This document shows positions 7,565-18,360 of a stretch of 43,071 bases of DNA, piece after piece. The notes under the pieces were generated by a model that was not told the DNA's origin, did not search any database, and saw only the letters and a program-made list of their open reading frames with translations. This DNA is from Mycobacterium sp. 1164966.3 (GTDB lineage Bacteria; Actinomycetota; Actinomycetes; Mycobacteriales; Mycobacteriaceae), in the NCBI RefSeq assembly GCF_001665395.1, contig NZ_LZSG01000025.1:1-43071 (forward strand). The letters are read 5' to 3'. A program made the translations under genes and the position numbers. Position 1 is the first letter of the stretch; each line of letters starts with the position of its first letter.

Positions 7565-9015
7565 CGCAACACCCCGGACTGGCCGGGCGCGCTTCGGTTG
7601 GCCCGCGCCCGCAGCGCGGTTACGATCTCCGGTCCCAGCATGGTGACGTCGCCGGCGCCCATCGTGACGATGACGTCGCCGGGGCCGGCCGCGGCGGCCA
7701 CCTCTGCGGCGACTGCCGAGAAATCCGGAAGATAGCGCACCGGCGCGCTGACGTGCTGGGCGACGCTGGCACCGCTGACGCCGGCGAGCGGTTGTTCGCG
7801 CGCGCCGAAGACGTCCAGGACGAACACCTGGTCGGCGGCACTCAACGCCCGGCCGAACTCCGCGGCGAAAGCCTTTGTCCGCGAATACAAGTGGGGCTGA
7901 AAGACCACGACGGACCGGCCCTCGTCGCTCTGTTCGAGCAGAGTGCGCACGGCCGCCAGCGTCGCGCTGATCTCCGTCGGGTGGTGGGCGTAGTCGTCGA
8001 ATACCCGCACCGAGGCCGCGCTGCCGACCAGTTCGAATCGGCGTCGCACGCCCTCGAAACCGGCCAGTCCGTCGAGCACCTCGTCGGCGGCCGCGCCGAC
8101 CTCGACAGCGGCCAGCAGGGCGCCCAGCGCGTTGAGCGCCATGTGCCGGCCGGGCACCGACAGCCGCATCACCCGCACGGGCTCGCCCGCCAGCTGAATG
8201 TGCGCGACGGCCTCGGTGCCCTGCTGTTCCCAGGACAGCAGCGTGCCGGCCAAGTCGTCTCCCGACGAGCCGTAGCGCAGTACACGCACGCCAAGATCGG
8301 CCGAGCGTTGGGCCAGCGCGGCGGCCCCCGGGTCGTCGGTGCACACGACCACCGCCCCGCCGGGCGCGAGCCGCTCCACGAAGGAGTCGAACACGCCGAC
8401 ATAGGCGTCGGTGCTGCCATAGAAGTCCAGGTGGTCGGACTCGATGTTGGTGACCACTGCGACGTGTGGCCGGTATTCCAGCAGCGAACCGTCGCTTTCG
8501 TCGGCCTCGGCGACGAAGCAGTCACCGCTGCCGTGGTGGGCGTTGGTACCGGCCTCACCCAGTTCCCCACCGACCGCGAAGGACGGATCCCGCCCGCAAT
8601 GCTGCAGCGCGACGATGAGCATCGAGGTCGTCGTCGTCTTGCCGTGCGTGCCGGTGACCATCAGCGTGGTGCGCCCGTTCATCAGCTTGGCCAGCACGGC
8701 GGGCCGCAGCACCACCGGAAGGCCGCGGCGGCGGGCTTCGACGAGCTCGGGGTTGGTCTTGGGAATGGCGGCATGGGTGGTGATGACGGCGGTGGGACCG
8801 CCGGGCAGCATGTCCAGCGACGACTCGTCGTGCCCGATCCGGATCAGCGCTCCCCTGGCCCGCAACGCGTGCACGCCGCGCGACTCCTTGGCGTCTGATC
8901 CGGATACCAACCCGCCGCGGTCCAGCAGGATGCGGGCGATGCCGGACATGCCCGCGCCGCCGATCCCCACCATGTGCACCCGCTGCAGCTCGGGGGGCAA
9001 CTGCTCGGTGTTCAC
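7561..9015 (-). CDS. murC: MurC UDP-N-acetylmuramate-L-alanine ligase
   Basis: A 484-residue cytosolic ATP-dependent ligase adding the first stem-peptide residue, L-alanine, to UDP-MurNAc. The N-terminal nucleotide-sugar Rossmann motif GIGGAGMSG is at 17-25, the ATP P-loop GTHGKTTTT at 122-130, and the central [10 protein letters not shown] and [11 protein letters not shown] segments are present. The C-terminal domain has [11 protein letters not shown] and [13 protein letters not shown]. The GTG start at 9015 overlaps the murG stop (GTGA) and gives the mycobacterial start NTEQLPPEL. Length agrees with M. tuberculosis MurC (about 494). Confidence 0.97.
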   Translation of the reverse strand: MNTEQLPPELQRVHMVGIGGAGMSGIARILLDRGGLVSGSDAKESRGVHALRARGALIRIGHDESSLDMLPGGPTAVITTHAAIPKTNPELVEARRRGLPVVLRPAVLAKLMNGRTTLMVTGTHGKTTTTSMLIVALQHCGRDPSFAVGGELGEAGTNAHHGSGDCFVAEADESDGSLLEYRPHVAVVTNIESDHLDFYGSTDAYVGVFDSFVERLAPGGAVVVCTDDPGAAALAQRSADLGVRVLRYGSSGDDLAGTLLSWEQQGTEAVAHIQLAGEPVRVMRLSVPGRHMALNALGALLAAVEVGAAADEVLDGLAGFEGVRRRFELVGSAASVRVFDDYAHHPTEISATLAAVRTLLEQSDEGRSVVVFQPHLYSRTKAFAAEFGRALSAADQVFVLDVFGAREQPLAGVSGASVAQHVSAPVRYLPDFSAVAAEVAAAAGPGDVIVTMGAGDVTMLGPEIVTALRARANRSAPGQSGVLR

Positions 9016-10247
9016 TGCGGCCTCCGGGCCAGGCGCGGCGACCGCCGGCCCTTGCGGGCTATGTCCAGCGCCGCTTGTGCCACCTGGCGCGCAGCGTCGC
9101 GATGTCCCACCCGCGCGGCGGCTGCCGTCATCGCGGCCAGCCGCGCTGGATCGGTGAGCAGCCCGGCCGCCTCGCGGGCCACCAGGCCGGGTGTCAGGTC
9201 GGCGTCGGCGACGAGCATGCCGCCACCGGCGTTGACCACGGGCAGCGCGTTGAGCCGCTGTTCGCCGTTGCCGATCGGCAGCGGGACGTAGATGGCCGGC
9301 AGGCCCACGGCCGACACTTCGGCGACCGTCATCGCGCCGGACCGGCATATCACCAGGTCCGCGACGGCGTAGGCGAGGTCCATCCGGTCCAGGTAGGGCA
9401 CCGCCACATACGGCGGATCACCCGGTTCCGGAGTGCGCAGCTCGAGGGTGTTCTTGGGTCCGTGGGCGTGCAGCACGGCCACGCCCGCGGCAGCCAGCTC
9501 GGCCGCGGCCGCCGACACCGCCCGGTTGAGCGACACCGCGCCCTGCGAACCCCCGAACACCAACAACACCCGCGCGTCCGGGGCGAAGCCGAAGTGCGCA
9601 CGCGCCTCGGTGCGCAATGCCGCGCGGTCCAGGGCGGTGATGGCGGCGCGGACGGGTACGCCCACGACCTCGGCGCGGCGCAGCCCGGAATCGGGCACGG
9701 CGGAAAGGATCCGGTCCGCCGTGCGGGCACCGACCCGGTTGGCGATACCAGCCCGGGCGTTGGCCTCGTGGATGAGCACCGGCACGCGGCTCCGGCGGCC
9801 CGGGACCCCCCGGGCCGCCAGGTAGGCAGGCAGTGCCACGTACCCGCCGAAGCCGACGACCACGTCGGCGTCGACGGCATCGAGCACCGACCGGGTCTCC
9901 CGCACCGCGCGCCACACCCGCGACGGCAGCCGGGCCAGGTCACCGGTGGGCTTGCGCGGCAACGGTACGGGGGTGATCAGTTCCAGGTGGTAGCCGCGTT
10001 CGGGCACCAGCCGGGTCTCCAGCCCCCGCGCGGTGCCCAACGCGGTGATACGGACTTGCGGGTCCAGGGCGCTCAGGGCGTCAGCGACGGCCATTGCCGG
10101 TTCGACATGGCCGGCGGTACCGCCTCCGGCAAGCACCACTGAGAGAGATGCCGGTGCGGAACTCAAAGAGCCCAAAGAGCCTGGTGTGGCTTCGCCGTGG
10201 TGGGGTGTCCCCAGCCCGCCGGCCGGCTCCCTGACCGTGTCGTTCAC
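9012..10247 (-). CDS. murG: MurG UDP-GlcNAc:lipid I N-acetylglucosaminyltransferase
   Basis: A 411-residue peripheral membrane GT-B glycosyltransferase that converts lipid I to lipid II on the inner leaflet. The N-domain G-loop [10 protein letters not shown] is at 41-50; [47 protein letters not shown] and the sugar-nucleotide region [24 protein letters not shown] follow in order. The first 35 or so residues are a hydrophilic extension absent from E. coli MurG. The GTG start at 10247 overlaps the ftsW stop by 4 bp (GTGA), and the 3' end overlaps murC the same way. Confidence 0.97.
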   Translation of the reverse strand: MNDTVREPAGGLGTPHHGEATPGSLGSLSSAPASLSVVLAGGGTAGHVEPAMAVADALSALDPQVRITALGTARGLETRLVPERGYHLELITPVPLPRKPTGDLARLPSRVWRAVRETRSVLDAVDADVVVGFGGYVALPAYLAARGVPGRRSRVPVLIHEANARAGIANRVGARTADRILSAVPDSGLRRAEVVGVPVRAAITALDRAALRTEARAHFGFAPDARVLLVFGGSQGAVSLNRAVSAAAAELAAAGVAVLHAHGPKNTLELRTPEPGDPPYVAVPYLDRMDLAYAVADLVICRSGAMTVAEVSAVGLPAIYVPLPIGNGEQRLNALPVVNAGGGMLVADADLTPGLVAREAAGLLTDPARLAAMTAAAARVGHRDAARQVAQAALDIARKGRRSPRLARRPQ

Positions 10248-11863
10248 CCGTAACGTTGACCTTCCAGTGCGCGAACGCGCCGTGTCTGACGCTGGCCGGC
10301 CCCGTGACTGCTATGGCGCTGGCCAGATCCATGATGCCCCCAGCCCGCCCGATCAGCCGTACGAGGTGCGGCCGATCGCACGGGGCGGCCCGACTCCCGG
10401 GCAGTCCGCCGGACGGGCGGTCGGGGCGGTTTGGCCGCCGTCTTACCCGCTTTCGAGGCCGGTTGCGAGCGGTTGCCCTTGCGGTCGCGGAACGCCTCGA
10501 GGCGGCTCGCCGCATACGGCTCCGGCAGCGGCAGCCGCAGCAGCCGGTTCATCTTGTCGTCGCGTCCGGCCCGCAGCGCGGCCACCGCCTCCGGTTCGTG
10601 GCGAGCCGCGTTGGCCATGATGCCGATCATGAAAAGCGTTGTGGCCGTCGATGTTCCGCCGGCGGAAATCAGTGGCAGCTGCAAACCGGTGACCGGCAGC
10701 ACGCCGATCACGTAGCCGATGTTGATAAACGCCTGGCCCAGCACCCACAGCGTGGTGGTGGCGGTGAGCAGCCGCAGGAACGGATCGGCCGATCGGCGCG
10801 CGATGCGCATCCCGGTATAAGCGAACAAGCCGAACAGCCCTAGCAGTCCGAGCGCGCCGATCAGGCCGAGTTCCTCGCCGATGATGGCGAAGATGAAGTC
10901 GTTGTGGGCGTTGGGCAGATAGTTCCATTTGGCCACGCCCTGACCGAGACCGTCGCCGAAGATGCCGCCGTGGGCCAGCGCGAACTTCGCCTGCCGGGCC
11001 TGATAGCCGGTGTCCATCGGGTCCATCTCGGGATCCAGCCAGGACCGCACCCGGTCAGACCGGTAACCGGCGGACATCGCCAGGATGGCACCGGCGATGA
11101 CGACGGCGACCAGCGAGCTGCCGAAGACCCGCAGCGGCAGGCCGCCGTACCACAGCAGCCCCAGCAGGATGATGCCCAGCGACACCGTCTGCCCGAGGTC
11201 GGGCTGGGCGACGATCAGCCCCAGCGCAATTACGGCGGCCGGCACCAACGGAATCAGCATCTCGCGCAGCGACGCGCGTTCCATCCGCCGCGCGGCCAGC
11301 AGGTGCGCGCCCCAGATCGCGAACGCGATCTTCGCCAATTCCGACGGCTGCATGGACAGTCCCGCTACGACGAACCACTTTCGCGAGCCGTTGGCCAGGT
11401 TGCCGATCCCCGGTACCAGCACGAGCACCAGCAAAATGACGGTGACGACGTAGCCGCTAAAGGCGACCCGCCGCAGGAACCGCACCGACATGCGCAGGGC
11501 GACGTAGCAGCCGATGAGCCCGATGACCGTCCACAGCACCTGCTTGCCAAAAATCACCCACGCCGACCCGTCGTCGCCGTAGGAGCGCACCCCGGACGCG
11601 GAGAGCACCATGATCAGGCCGAGCGTCGTCAGCAACGAAGCGACCGCGATGATCAGGTGGAACGACGTCATCGGCCGGCCCAGCCAGGCGCCGAATCGCC
11701 TCCGCGGACCGATCTTTTCGGGTTTCTCGGGTTCTTTGTCCGGCGAATCGTCCGTCGGTGCAGCGGCGTCCTCGGCGGGCTCACAGGTGTCCGCTGAGTC
11801 GTCAGGTGAACTGTCGTTGTCTTTCTTGCCCCGGCGCACCAGCCGGGTCAGCGCGATACCCAC
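10244..11863 (-). CDS. ftsW: FtsW SEDS peptidoglycan polymerase
   Basis: A 539-residue polytopic SEDS glycosyltransferase that polymerises lipid II at the septum together with the class B PBP PbpB. It has a charged cytoplasmic N-tail (about 1-65), some ten hydrophobic segments between about 70 and 430, and the SEDS signatures [39 protein letters not shown] and [13 protein letters not shown]. The C-terminal tail of about 100 residues is Arg/Pro-rich; in M. tuberculosis the FtsW tail binds FtsZ. The start chosen is GTG at 11863, 4 bp after the murD stop; the frame stays open into murD, and the residues before GTG are not conserved. Confidence 0.95.
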   Translation of the reverse strand: MGIALTRLVRRGKKDNDSSPDDSADTCEPAEDAAAPTDDSPDKEPEKPEKIGPRRRFGAWLGRPMTSFHLIIAVASLLTTLGLIMVLSASGVRSYGDDGSAWVIFGKQVLWTVIGLIGCYVALRMSVRFLRRVAFSGYVVTVILLVLVLVPGIGNLANGSRKWFVVAGLSMQPSELAKIAFAIWGAHLLAARRMERASLREMLIPLVPAAVIALGLIVAQPDLGQTVSLGIILLGLLWYGGLPLRVFGSSLVAVVIAGAILAMSAGYRSDRVRSWLDPEMDPMDTGYQARQAKFALAHGGIFGDGLGQGVAKWNYLPNAHNDFIFAIIGEELGLIGALGLLGLFGLFAYTGMRIARRSADPFLRLLTATTTLWVLGQAFINIGYVIGVLPVTGLQLPLISAGGTSTATTLFMIGIMANAARHEPEAVAALRAGRDDKMNRLLRLPLPEPYAASRLEAFRDRKGNRSQPASKAGKTAAKPPRPPVRRTARESGRPVRSAAPRTADRAGWGHHGSGQRHSSHGAGQRQTRRVRALEGQRYG

Positions 11864-11867
11864 GCGC

Positions 11868-13310
11868 CTACCGGATCGCCGCGCGTACAGCGGCCGCGAA
11901 GGCGTCCCCGCGGTCGGCGTAGCCGGTGAACTGGTCGAACGATGCACCGGCGGGCGCTAACAGCACCGTGTCACCCGCTGTGGCCAGGTCGCGGGCCGCG
12001 GCTACGGCCGCCGCCATCACGCGAGAGCCGATAGTTCGCCCCGAATCGTCAACTTTTGTCACAGGAACCACAGCAGTCGCATGCATCTCAACATCCTCGC
12101 CTGTAACAACGTGGACGACGGGAACATCCGGCGCGTGTCGTGATAACGCCTCGGCAACCACCGCGCGGTCTTGGCCGATGAGTACCGCGCCGACCAGCCG
12201 GCCGGCCATGCGGGCCACCTCGGCATCCACCGAGGCGCCCTTGAGCAGACCACCGGCTATCCACACCACCCGCGGATAGGCCAGCACGGACGCCAGCGCG
12301 GCATGGGGGTTGGTTGCCTTGGAGTCGTCGACGTAGCGGATGCCGTCGGCGATGGCCACCAACTCCGAGCGGTGCCGGCCCACCTGGAAGGACGAGATCG
12401 CGGCCCGGATTGCTTCAGCGGGCGCACCGACGCTGCGCGCCAGCGCCGCCGCGGCCAGCGCGTCCAACGCTCCGACCGGGCCTGGCACCGGTATCGACGC
12501 GGCCGGCAACAGCGCCAGATCATCGGCGAAGGCGCGGTCCACCAGCTGACCGTCGCGCACACCGAGCTCGCCGGGAGCCGGCTCGCCCAGCCGGAAGCCG
12601 ACCCGTACCGGCGCCGGTGCGGTGTCCAGCAGTGCGGCGGCGCGGCTGTCGTCCAGACCGGCCACCGCCACCCGCCCGGTCAGCACCCGGGCCTTGGCCG
12701 CGGTGTATGCGGCCATCGTGTGATGCCAGTCCAGATGGTCTTCGGCGATATTGAGCACCACGCCGGCCTCCGGCCGCAGCGACGGCGCCCAAAACAGCTG
12801 GAAGCTGGACAATTCCACGGCCAGTACGTCGGCCGGCTCAGCCAGCATGTCGAGGACCGGATCCCCGACGTTGCCGCACAACACGCTGCGCAGGCCGGCG
12901 GCCGTCAACATGGCGTGCAGCATCGACGTCGTCGTGGTCTTACCATTGGTGCCCGTCACAACCAGCCAGCGCCGCGGCGGCCCGTAGTGGCCGGCGGCGT
13001 CGAGCCGCCAGGCCAACTCCACATCACCCCAGATCGGTACGCCCGCCGTCGCCGCGGCGGCCAGCACGGGCGTCGTCGGCTGAAATCCCGGACTGGTGAC
13101 CACCAACGCATACTCGGCGACCTGCTGTACCGCCGCCGAAGGGTCCACCGTCTCGACCCCGTTCTCGGCGAAGGAGCGCAGCATGGCCGGGTCGTCGTCG
13201 AACACCGTCGGCACCGCGCCGAACCGGGTCAGTGCGGCCACGACCGCCCGGCCGGTCACCCGGGCACCGGCTACCAGCACGGCCGCGCCGGGTACCAGCG
13301 GGTCAAGCAC
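11868..13310 (-). CDS. murD: MurD UDP-MurNAc-L-alanine:D-glutamate ligase
   Basis: A 480-residue ATP-dependent ligase adding D-Glu to UDP-MurNAc-L-Ala. The N-terminal motif [14 protein letters not shown] is at about 11-24, the P-loop [11 protein letters not shown] at 119-129, ELSSFQL and [13 protein letters not shown] follow, and the C-domain holds [12 protein letters not shown] and [12 protein letters not shown]. The GTG at 13310 lies 2 bp after the mraY stop and gives the mycobacterial start LDPL. About 12048-12127 is much poorer in G+C (42 of 80) than its surroundings and encodes the variable stretch [20 protein letters not shown], a local anomaly in an otherwise typical gene. Confidence 0.96.
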   Translation of the reverse strand: MLDPLVPGAAVLVAGARVTGRAVVAALTRFGAVPTVFDDDPAMLRSFAENGVETVDPSAAVQQVAEYALVVTSPGFQPTTPVLAAAATAGVPIWGDVELAWRLDAAGHYGPPRRWLVVTGTNGKTTTTSMLHAMLTAAGLRSVLCGNVGDPVLDMLAEPADVLAVELSSFQLFWAPSLRPEAGVVLNIAEDHLDWHHTMAAYTAAKARVLTGRVAVAGLDDSRAAALLDTAPAPVRVGFRLGEPAPGELGVRDGQLVDRAFADDLALLPAASIPVPGPVGALDALAAAALARSVGAPAEAIRAAISSFQVGRHRSELVAIADGIRYVDDSKATNPHAALASVLAYPRVVWIAGGLLKGASVDAEVARMAGRLVGAVLIGQDRAVVAEALSRHAPDVPVVHVVTGEDVEMHATAVVPVTKVDDSGRTIGSRVMAAAVAAARDLATAGDTVLLAPAGASFDQFTGYADRGDAFAAAVRAAIR

Positions 13311-13312
13311 GT

Positions 13313-14392
13313 TCAGGCTCCGATCGTGGCAAGCCACTCGCCATAGAACAGCGCCACGCCCAGGCCGCAGGTGATCGCGGTCAGCAGCCAGAAGCGAATG
13401 ATCACCGTCGTTTCGGCCCACCCGACCAGCTCGAAATGGTGGTGGAACGGCGCCATCCGGAACACCCGGCGCCCGGTGGTGCGGAAAGCCAGGATCTGCA
13501 GGACCACGGAGGTGATCTCAGCGACGAAGAGCGAGCCCAGGACGACCGCGAGGATCTCGGTACGGCTGCTCACCGACAACCCGGCGATGATGCCGCCCAG
13601 CGCCAACGAGCCGGTGTCGCCCATGAAGATCTTGGCCGGCGCGGCATTCCACCACAAAAAGCCGATGCACGCACCGGCGGTCGCGGCCGCGATGAGCGCC
13701 AGATCCAACGGGTCGCGCACGTTGTAGCAGCCCAGTCCCGGCGCGGTGACGCAGGCGTTGCGGTACTGCCAGAACGTGATCAGCACGTAGGCGCCGGTCA
13801 CCATCGCCATACAGCCGGCGGCCAGCCCGTCCAGCCCGTCGGTGAAGTTGACCGCGTTCGACCAGGCGCTGACGATGATCACGCAGAACAGCACGAACAG
13901 TCCGGGAGCCAGTGTGACGGTGGCGATTTCGCGCACGTAAGACAGGTTCGCGCTGGCCGGCGTCAGACCGCTGGCATTGCGGAACTGCAGCACCAGCACC
14001 CCGAACAGCACCGCGGCGGTGATCTGCCCGACGGTCTTGGCCGTCTTGTTCAGCCCGAGGTTGCGTGACCGGCGGATCTTGATCAGGTCGTCGATGAAGC
14101 CGACGCCGCCCAGTACCGTGGCCAGACCCAGCACCAACAGTCCGGACGCAGAGATCCCTTCGCCGTTGAACGCCATCCCGGCCAGATGGGTGCCGAGGTA
14201 GCCGGCCCAGATGCCGGCGAGAATCGCCACCCCGCCCATCGACGGCGTGCCGCGTTTGCTGCGGTGCGTCGGCGGGCCGTCCTCGCGGATCTGGTGCCCG
14301 AAGCCCTGCTTGGTGAACAGCCGGATCAGCGCCGGGGTCAACAAGATCGACACGGTCAGCGCGACGGCGACGGCGATGAGAATCTGTCTCAT
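13313..14392 (-). CDS. mraY: MraY (MurX) phospho-MurNAc-pentapeptide translocase
   Basis: A 359-residue polytopic membrane enzyme that transfers phospho-MurNAc-pentapeptide to the polyprenyl phosphate (decaprenyl in mycobacteria) to form lipid I; called murX in M. tuberculosis. It has about ten hydrophobic segments. Visible signatures are [12 protein letters not shown] near residue 48, GFIDDLIKI near 100 (DD pair), [15 protein letters not shown], and the C-terminal loop [23 protein letters not shown]. The ATG at 14392 overlaps the murF stop as ATGA. It is the target of muraymycin/capuramycin-type inhibitors in the family. Confidence 0.97.
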   Translation of the reverse strand: MRQILIAVAVALTVSILLTPALIRLFTKQGFGHQIREDGPPTHRSKRGTPSMGGVAILAGIWAGYLGTHLAGMAFNGEGISASGLLVLGLATVLGGVGFIDDLIKIRRSRNLGLNKTAKTVGQITAAVLFGVLVLQFRNASGLTPASANLSYVREIATVTLAPGLFVLFCVIIVSAWSNAVNFTDGLDGLAAGCMAMVTGAYVLITFWQYRNACVTAPGLGCYNVRDPLDLALIAAATAGACIGFLWWNAAPAKIFMGDTGSLALGGIIAGLSVSSRTEILAVVLGSLFVAEITSVVLQILAFRTTGRRVFRMAPFHHHFELVGWAETTVIIRFWLLTAITCGLGVALFYGEWLATIGA

Positions 14393-15924
14393 CGGCGCGC
14401 ACTCTCATCGCTGTCAGCAAGAGCGTCGGCCAGCGCACCCAGCCCGGCCGCGTTGGAGGCCTTGACCAGAACCACATCCCCGGGTCGCAGCTCGGCGCGC
14501 AACAGCGCCAGCGCCGCCTCCGCGTCGGGCACGCTGACGACCCCCCTGTCAGTTTGGGTGCCCCAGGAGCCCCACCCGCCTTCGAGGACCGCCGAGTGGT
14601 ACATGGCGCTCATCGACCTCCCGGTTCCCACGACAACGAGTCGAGACACATCTAATCGCACCGCCAGCCGTCCGATGCGATCGTGCTCGGATATCGCGTC
14701 CGCGCCCAACTCGGCCATCTCGCCCAGCACCGCCCAGCTCCGGCGTTTTTCGGCGGGACCGTCCTCGGCCTGGCTGTGCGCGATCCAGGCCAGCGCCTGC
14801 AGCCCGGCTCGCATCGAGTCGGGGTTGGCGTTGTAGGCATCGTCGATCACGGTGACCCCGTCAGCCCGGTTGGTCACCTGCATCCGGTGCCGCGACACCG
14901 GCCCGGCGGTGGCCAGCGCGGCCGCAACCTGTTCGGGGGTGGCGCCGCATTCCAGTGCGACGGCGGCCGCGCACAGCGCGTTGCCGACTTGGTGGTCGCC
15001 GTACACCCCCAGCCGGATTTCGGCGTGAACGTCGCCGGCGTGCATGGTGAACTGCGGCCGGGCCAGTTCGTCCAGCGTGACCGGTCCCGCCCAGATGTCA
15101 GCTGCGCTGTCACGGCTGACCCTGACCACCCGCGCCGCGGTCACCTCGGCCATCGCCGCCACGGCGGGGTCATCCACGTTCAGGATGACCACTCCCGATG
15201 CTGGAACAGCCTGTGGCAGTTCGGCTTTGGTTCGGGCAATGGCCTCGCGGGAGCCGAACTCGCCCAGATGGGCGGTGCCGACGTTGAGCACCACACCGAT
15301 CGACGGCGGAGCGATCTCGGCCAGCGCCGCGATATTGCCTGGATGCCGGGCCGACATCTCCAGGACCAGATAGTCGGTGTCGCGGGTGGCGCGCAGCACG
15401 GTCCATGGATGACCCAGCTCGTTGTTGAACGACCCGGGCGGGGCCACCACCTGACCCAGCGGCTCGAGCACAGCCGCCACCAGGTCTTTGGTCGAGGTCT
15501 TTCCCGACGAGCCGGTTATCCCGACGATCGTCAGCCCGCCCGCCACCAGCTCGACGGCCACCGTCCTGGCCAGCTTGGCCAACGCGGCCAGCACCGCCGC
15601 ACCCGACCCGTCGGCGTCGTGCTCGAGCACCCCCGCCAGCCCACCTTCGGCCGTACGTGGCTGCGGCGCAACGAGAATGGCCGGAACGCCGACCGGCCGC
15701 GCGGCCAGCACCGCGACCGCGCCGGCGGTTATGGCTGAGGCCGCATGGTCGTGCCCGTCGGAGCGCGCCCCGGGCAGTGCCAGGAAGAGCCCGCCCGGCC
15801 CCACGGCCCGCGAGTCGAACTCGACTGTACCGGTCACGCGAGTCGCCGCGGCGGCAGCCGGGGAGATGTCGGCGAGCGTGCCACCGACGATTTCGGCGAT
15901 CTGCGCAACGGTCAGGTCGATCAC
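14389..15924 (-). CDS. murF: MurF UDP-MurNAc-tripeptide:D-Ala-D-Ala ligase
   Basis: A 511-residue ATP-dependent ligase adding D-Ala-D-Ala to UDP-MurNAc-tripeptide, completing the pentapeptide. The N-domain contains [18 protein letters not shown], the P-loop is [13 protein letters not shown], and [25 protein letters not shown] and [17 protein letters not shown] follow. The GTG start at 15924 overlaps the murE stop (GTGA). The 3' end overlaps mraY by 4 bp. Length matches M. tuberculosis MurF (about 510). Confidence 0.97.
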   Translation of the reverse strand: MIDLTVAQIAEIVGGTLADISPAAAAATRVTGTVEFDSRAVGPGGLFLALPGARSDGHDHAASAITAGAVAVLAARPVGVPAILVAPQPRTAEGGLAGVLEHDADGSGAAVLAALAKLARTVAVELVAGGLTIVGITGSSGKTSTKDLVAAVLEPLGQVVAPPGSFNNELGHPWTVLRATRDTDYLVLEMSARHPGNIAALAEIAPPSIGVVLNVGTAHLGEFGSREAIARTKAELPQAVPASGVVILNVDDPAVAAMAEVTAARVVRVSRDSAADIWAGPVTLDELARPQFTMHAGDVHAEIRLGVYGDHQVGNALCAAAVALECGATPEQVAAALATAGPVSRHRMQVTNRADGVTVIDDAYNANPDSMRAGLQALAWIAHSQAEDGPAEKRRSWAVLGEMAELGADAISEHDRIGRLAVRLDVSRLVVVGTGRSMSAMYHSAVLEGGWGSWGTQTDRGVVSVPDAEAALALLRAELRPGDVVLVKASNAAGLGALADALADSDESARR

Positions 15925-17477
15925 CGGCGTGCCTTCAACGCCTCAAGAGCGCGAGCCAGCTCTACGCGGTCGTCGAACGGGCGCACCTCCCCGGCGCTGC
16001 GCTGCCCGGTCTCGTGGCCCTTTCCGGCCACCACCACCACGTCGTCCCGGCCCGCCCAGGCGACCGCGTGCCTGATCGCCTCGCGCCGGTCGGCGATTTC
16101 GACCACCTGCGCTTTGGCACCGCCTTTGGTAGCCCCGGCCAGGATCTCGCTGCGGATCGCCGCCGGGTCTTCCCCGCGCGGGTTGTCGTCGGTGACGACG
16201 ACCAGATCCGCGAGCTCGGCGGCGACCACGCCCATCGGGGCCCGCTTGCCTGGATCGCGCTCGCCACCTGCGCCGAATACCACCGCCAGCCGACGCTCCG
16301 GTTGCCGCAGCGTGGTCAGCAGGGCGCGCAGGGCGCCGGGCTTGTGGGCGTAGTCGACCAGCGCCAGGAAATCCTGGCCGCAGTCGATCTGTTCCAATCG
16401 CCCCGGGACCCGGGTTTCGCGCAGACCCGGCGCAGCTTGCGCCGGTGAGACCCCGACGGCATCCAGAATAGCAAGTGCGACAAGGCAATTGGCGACATTG
16501 TAGCGACCCGGCAGCCGGATGCCGATCCGGTGCTGCACGCCGGCCGGGTCCACGGCGGTGAACTCCTGTCCCCCGGCGCCCATCGGAGCCACATCCCTGG
16601 CGTGCCAGTGCGCGGGTTGGTCGGTGGTGCTGACGGTGATCGCGGCGCCGGCACGGGCGGCGATCGCGCGCCCGGCGTCGTCGTCGACGCACACCACCGC
16701 GGTGCGGGCGTGCAGCGACGAAGCCGGGTCGAACAGCAAGGCCTTGGCCTCGAAGTAGTCCGTCATGGTGGGGTGAAAGTCCAGGTGGTCGCGGGACAGG
16801 TTGGTGAAGGCACCGATCGCGAACCGGGTGCCGTCCACCCGGCCCAGCGTCAGGGCGTGGCTGGAAACCTCCATCACCACGGTGTCCACCCCACGGTCGG
16901 CCATCTCCGCGAGCATCGCCTGCAGCGCGGGTGCCTCGGGAGTGGTGAGGGCACTGGGGATGTCGGCTCCGTCGATCCGGATGCCGATGGTGCCAATCAG
17001 CCCGGCCATCCGCCCGCCGGACCGCAGACCGGCCTCGACCAGGTAGGTCGTGGTGGTCTTGCCGGACGTTCCGGTGATCCCCACCACGGTCACCCGCTCG
17101 GAAGGCCGTCCGTACACCGTGGCGGCCAGGTCGCCCAGAACGCTGCGGGGCGCGGGATGTACCAGGACCGGCACCGGCTTGGCGCTGGCAGCGGCCACCT
17201 CGTCGACCCCGGCGGCGTCGGTCAGCACAGCAACGGCGCCGCGTTCGATCGCCTCGCCGGCAAATCGCGCGCCGTGCGTGGTCGCGCCGGATAAGGCCGC
17301 GAACAGGTCACCGGGCCGCACGTCCTGGGCACGCAACGTCACACCGGTGACCGGCAGGTCCGGAACGACGGCAGCCGGTTCGGCGAGTACCGCGCCGACC
17401 TGAGCGGCCAGCGCGGACAGCAGCACGCCGGGGGCGCGTTGAGGGGGCACCGACACCACTTGTACCACCACCTCCAT
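15921..17477 (-). CDS. murE: MurE UDP-MurNAc-dipeptide:meso-DAP ligase
   Basis: A 518-residue ATP-dependent ligase adding meso-diaminopimelate to UDP-MurNAc-L-Ala-D-Glu. The nucleotide-sugar domain ([20 protein letters not shown]) comes first, then the P-loop [21 protein letters not shown], the EAK segment carrying the carbamoylated lysine of the family, and [16 protein letters not shown]. The DNPR motif at TDDNPRGED shows specificity for meso-DAP rather than lysine, as expected for mycobacteria. The ATG at 17477 gives a slightly shorter N-terminus than M. tuberculosis MurE. A 128-bp gap separates it from the PAP2-type gene upstream. Confidence 0.97.
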   Translation of the reverse strand: MEVVVQVVSVPPQRAPGVLLSALAAQVGAVLAEPAAVVPDLPVTGVTLRAQDVRPGDLFAALSGATTHGARFAGEAIERGAVAVLTDAAGVDEVAAASAKPVPVLVHPAPRSVLGDLAATVYGRPSERVTVVGITGTSGKTTTTYLVEAGLRSGGRMAGLIGTIGIRIDGADIPSALTTPEAPALQAMLAEMADRGVDTVVMEVSSHALTLGRVDGTRFAIGAFTNLSRDHLDFHPTMTDYFEAKALLFDPASSLHARTAVVCVDDDAGRAIAARAGAAITVSTTDQPAHWHARDVAPMGAGGQEFTAVDPAGVQHRIGIRLPGRYNVANCLVALAILDAVGVSPAQAAPGLRETRVPGRLEQIDCGQDFLALVDYAHKPGALRALLTTLRQPERRLAVVFGAGGERDPGKRAPMGVVAAELADLVVVTDDNPRGEDPAAIRSEILAGATKGGAKAQVVEIADRREAIRHAVAWAGRDDVVVVAGKGHETGQRSAGEVRPFDDRVELARALEALKARR

Positions 17478-17605
17478 CCGGCGCCGCCTATTCGATGATC
17501 GGGCATGATCGGCCCTGACACCCTACCTAGACACGCCGCCCCAAGAGGCGCTCCCGCACCTCAGCGAAGCGGCGCACAGCGCCGTGACGAGTGTCAAACA
17601 TCGGG

Positions 17606-18265
17606 CTACGTCGTGACGACGCGAGGCGTCGGGTCCATCGCGATCACCCGACAAGTGAAAAGGCCGACGGCCAACCCGGTGGGAACGTCGAAGAAGTGAT
17701 GCTGCCAGGTCGTCAGCACCGACACCGCGATGGACACGAACGCCAGATTCAGCAGCCAGGTCCAACGCGCCGGGCAGTGGCGCCGATAGCAGGCCCACAG
17801 GATCACCAACAGGCTGATGTGCAGGGAGGGTGCCTGATTGTAGGGATGGTCGACCAGGCCGAGCAGATCGAACAACAGGCCGGGAATGCCGTCGACTGCG
17901 GGTCGCACGGGACCGAAGCGCAGGGGGAACAGCACGAAGCAGACAACCGAGATCGCGGTCGCCAGAGCGAAGCGGGCGGCGTGAGCGCGCAGCTCGCGCC
18001 TGGTCTGGCAGAGGAATGCCGAGAAGATGTAAAGCAGGTCGATGCTCACGTACAGCACGATCGTCCACGGCAGGAATGGGATGAATTTCTCCCAGTCCAT
18101 GCTGATTTCGTGCACCCGCGCCGGCGGCAAATGCGCGGCGTACAGATTGGCTGCGGTGTAGGCGAGAAGGAAACCCGGCGCCATCAGCAGGAGCCAAAGC
18201 ATCGCCTCTCTCCAGGGACGAGGCTCGCTCGGTCTCTCGTCCACCCGGACGACGTTCGGCTGCAA
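17606..18265 (-). CDS. PAP2-superfamily membrane phosphatase
   Basis: A 219-residue polytopic membrane protein with about five or six hydrophobic segments. Two of the three PAP2 phosphatase motifs are clear: PSLH at 146-149 and TTWQHHFFD at 185-193 (His189-x3-Asp193). The first is looser, with Arg116 and RP at 121-122. This is the branch often annotated PAP2_3 or inositol-phosphotransferase-like; substrates are lipid phosphates or diphosphates. The start is TTG at 18265, preceded at about 7 nt by GGGAGAA; Met22 is an alternative. It lies between pbpB and murE with 95- and 128-bp gaps, where M. tuberculosis carries unrelated genes, so it is probably an insertion into the cluster. Action on polyprenyl diphosphate is attractive but only inferred from place. 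Confidence 0.8.
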   Translation of the reverse strand: MQPNVVRVDERPSEPRPWREAMLWLLLMAPGFLLAYTAANLYAAHLPPARVHEISMDWEKFIPFLPWTIVLYVSIDLLYIFSAFLCQTRRELRAHAARFALATAISVVCFVLFPLRFGPVRPAVDGIPGLLFDLLGLVDHPYNQAPSLHISLLVILWACYRRHCPARWTWLLNLAFVSIAVSVLTTWQHHFFDVPTGLAVGLFTCRVIAMDPTPRVVTT

Positions 18266-18360
18266 CCTGGCTTCTCCCAGGCTTCTCTAGGGCGAATTGA
18301 TCGCCAGATTACAGCGCAGCGACGCGGACTCGGAGGATTGACCCGGCGCCGAAAGTACGC

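Noticed and set aside
7426..8898. Plus-strand open frame of 490 codons opposite ftsQ/murC
   Set aside because: Antisense shadow; no recognisable motif, and the opposite strand holds MurC P-loop and other signatures.
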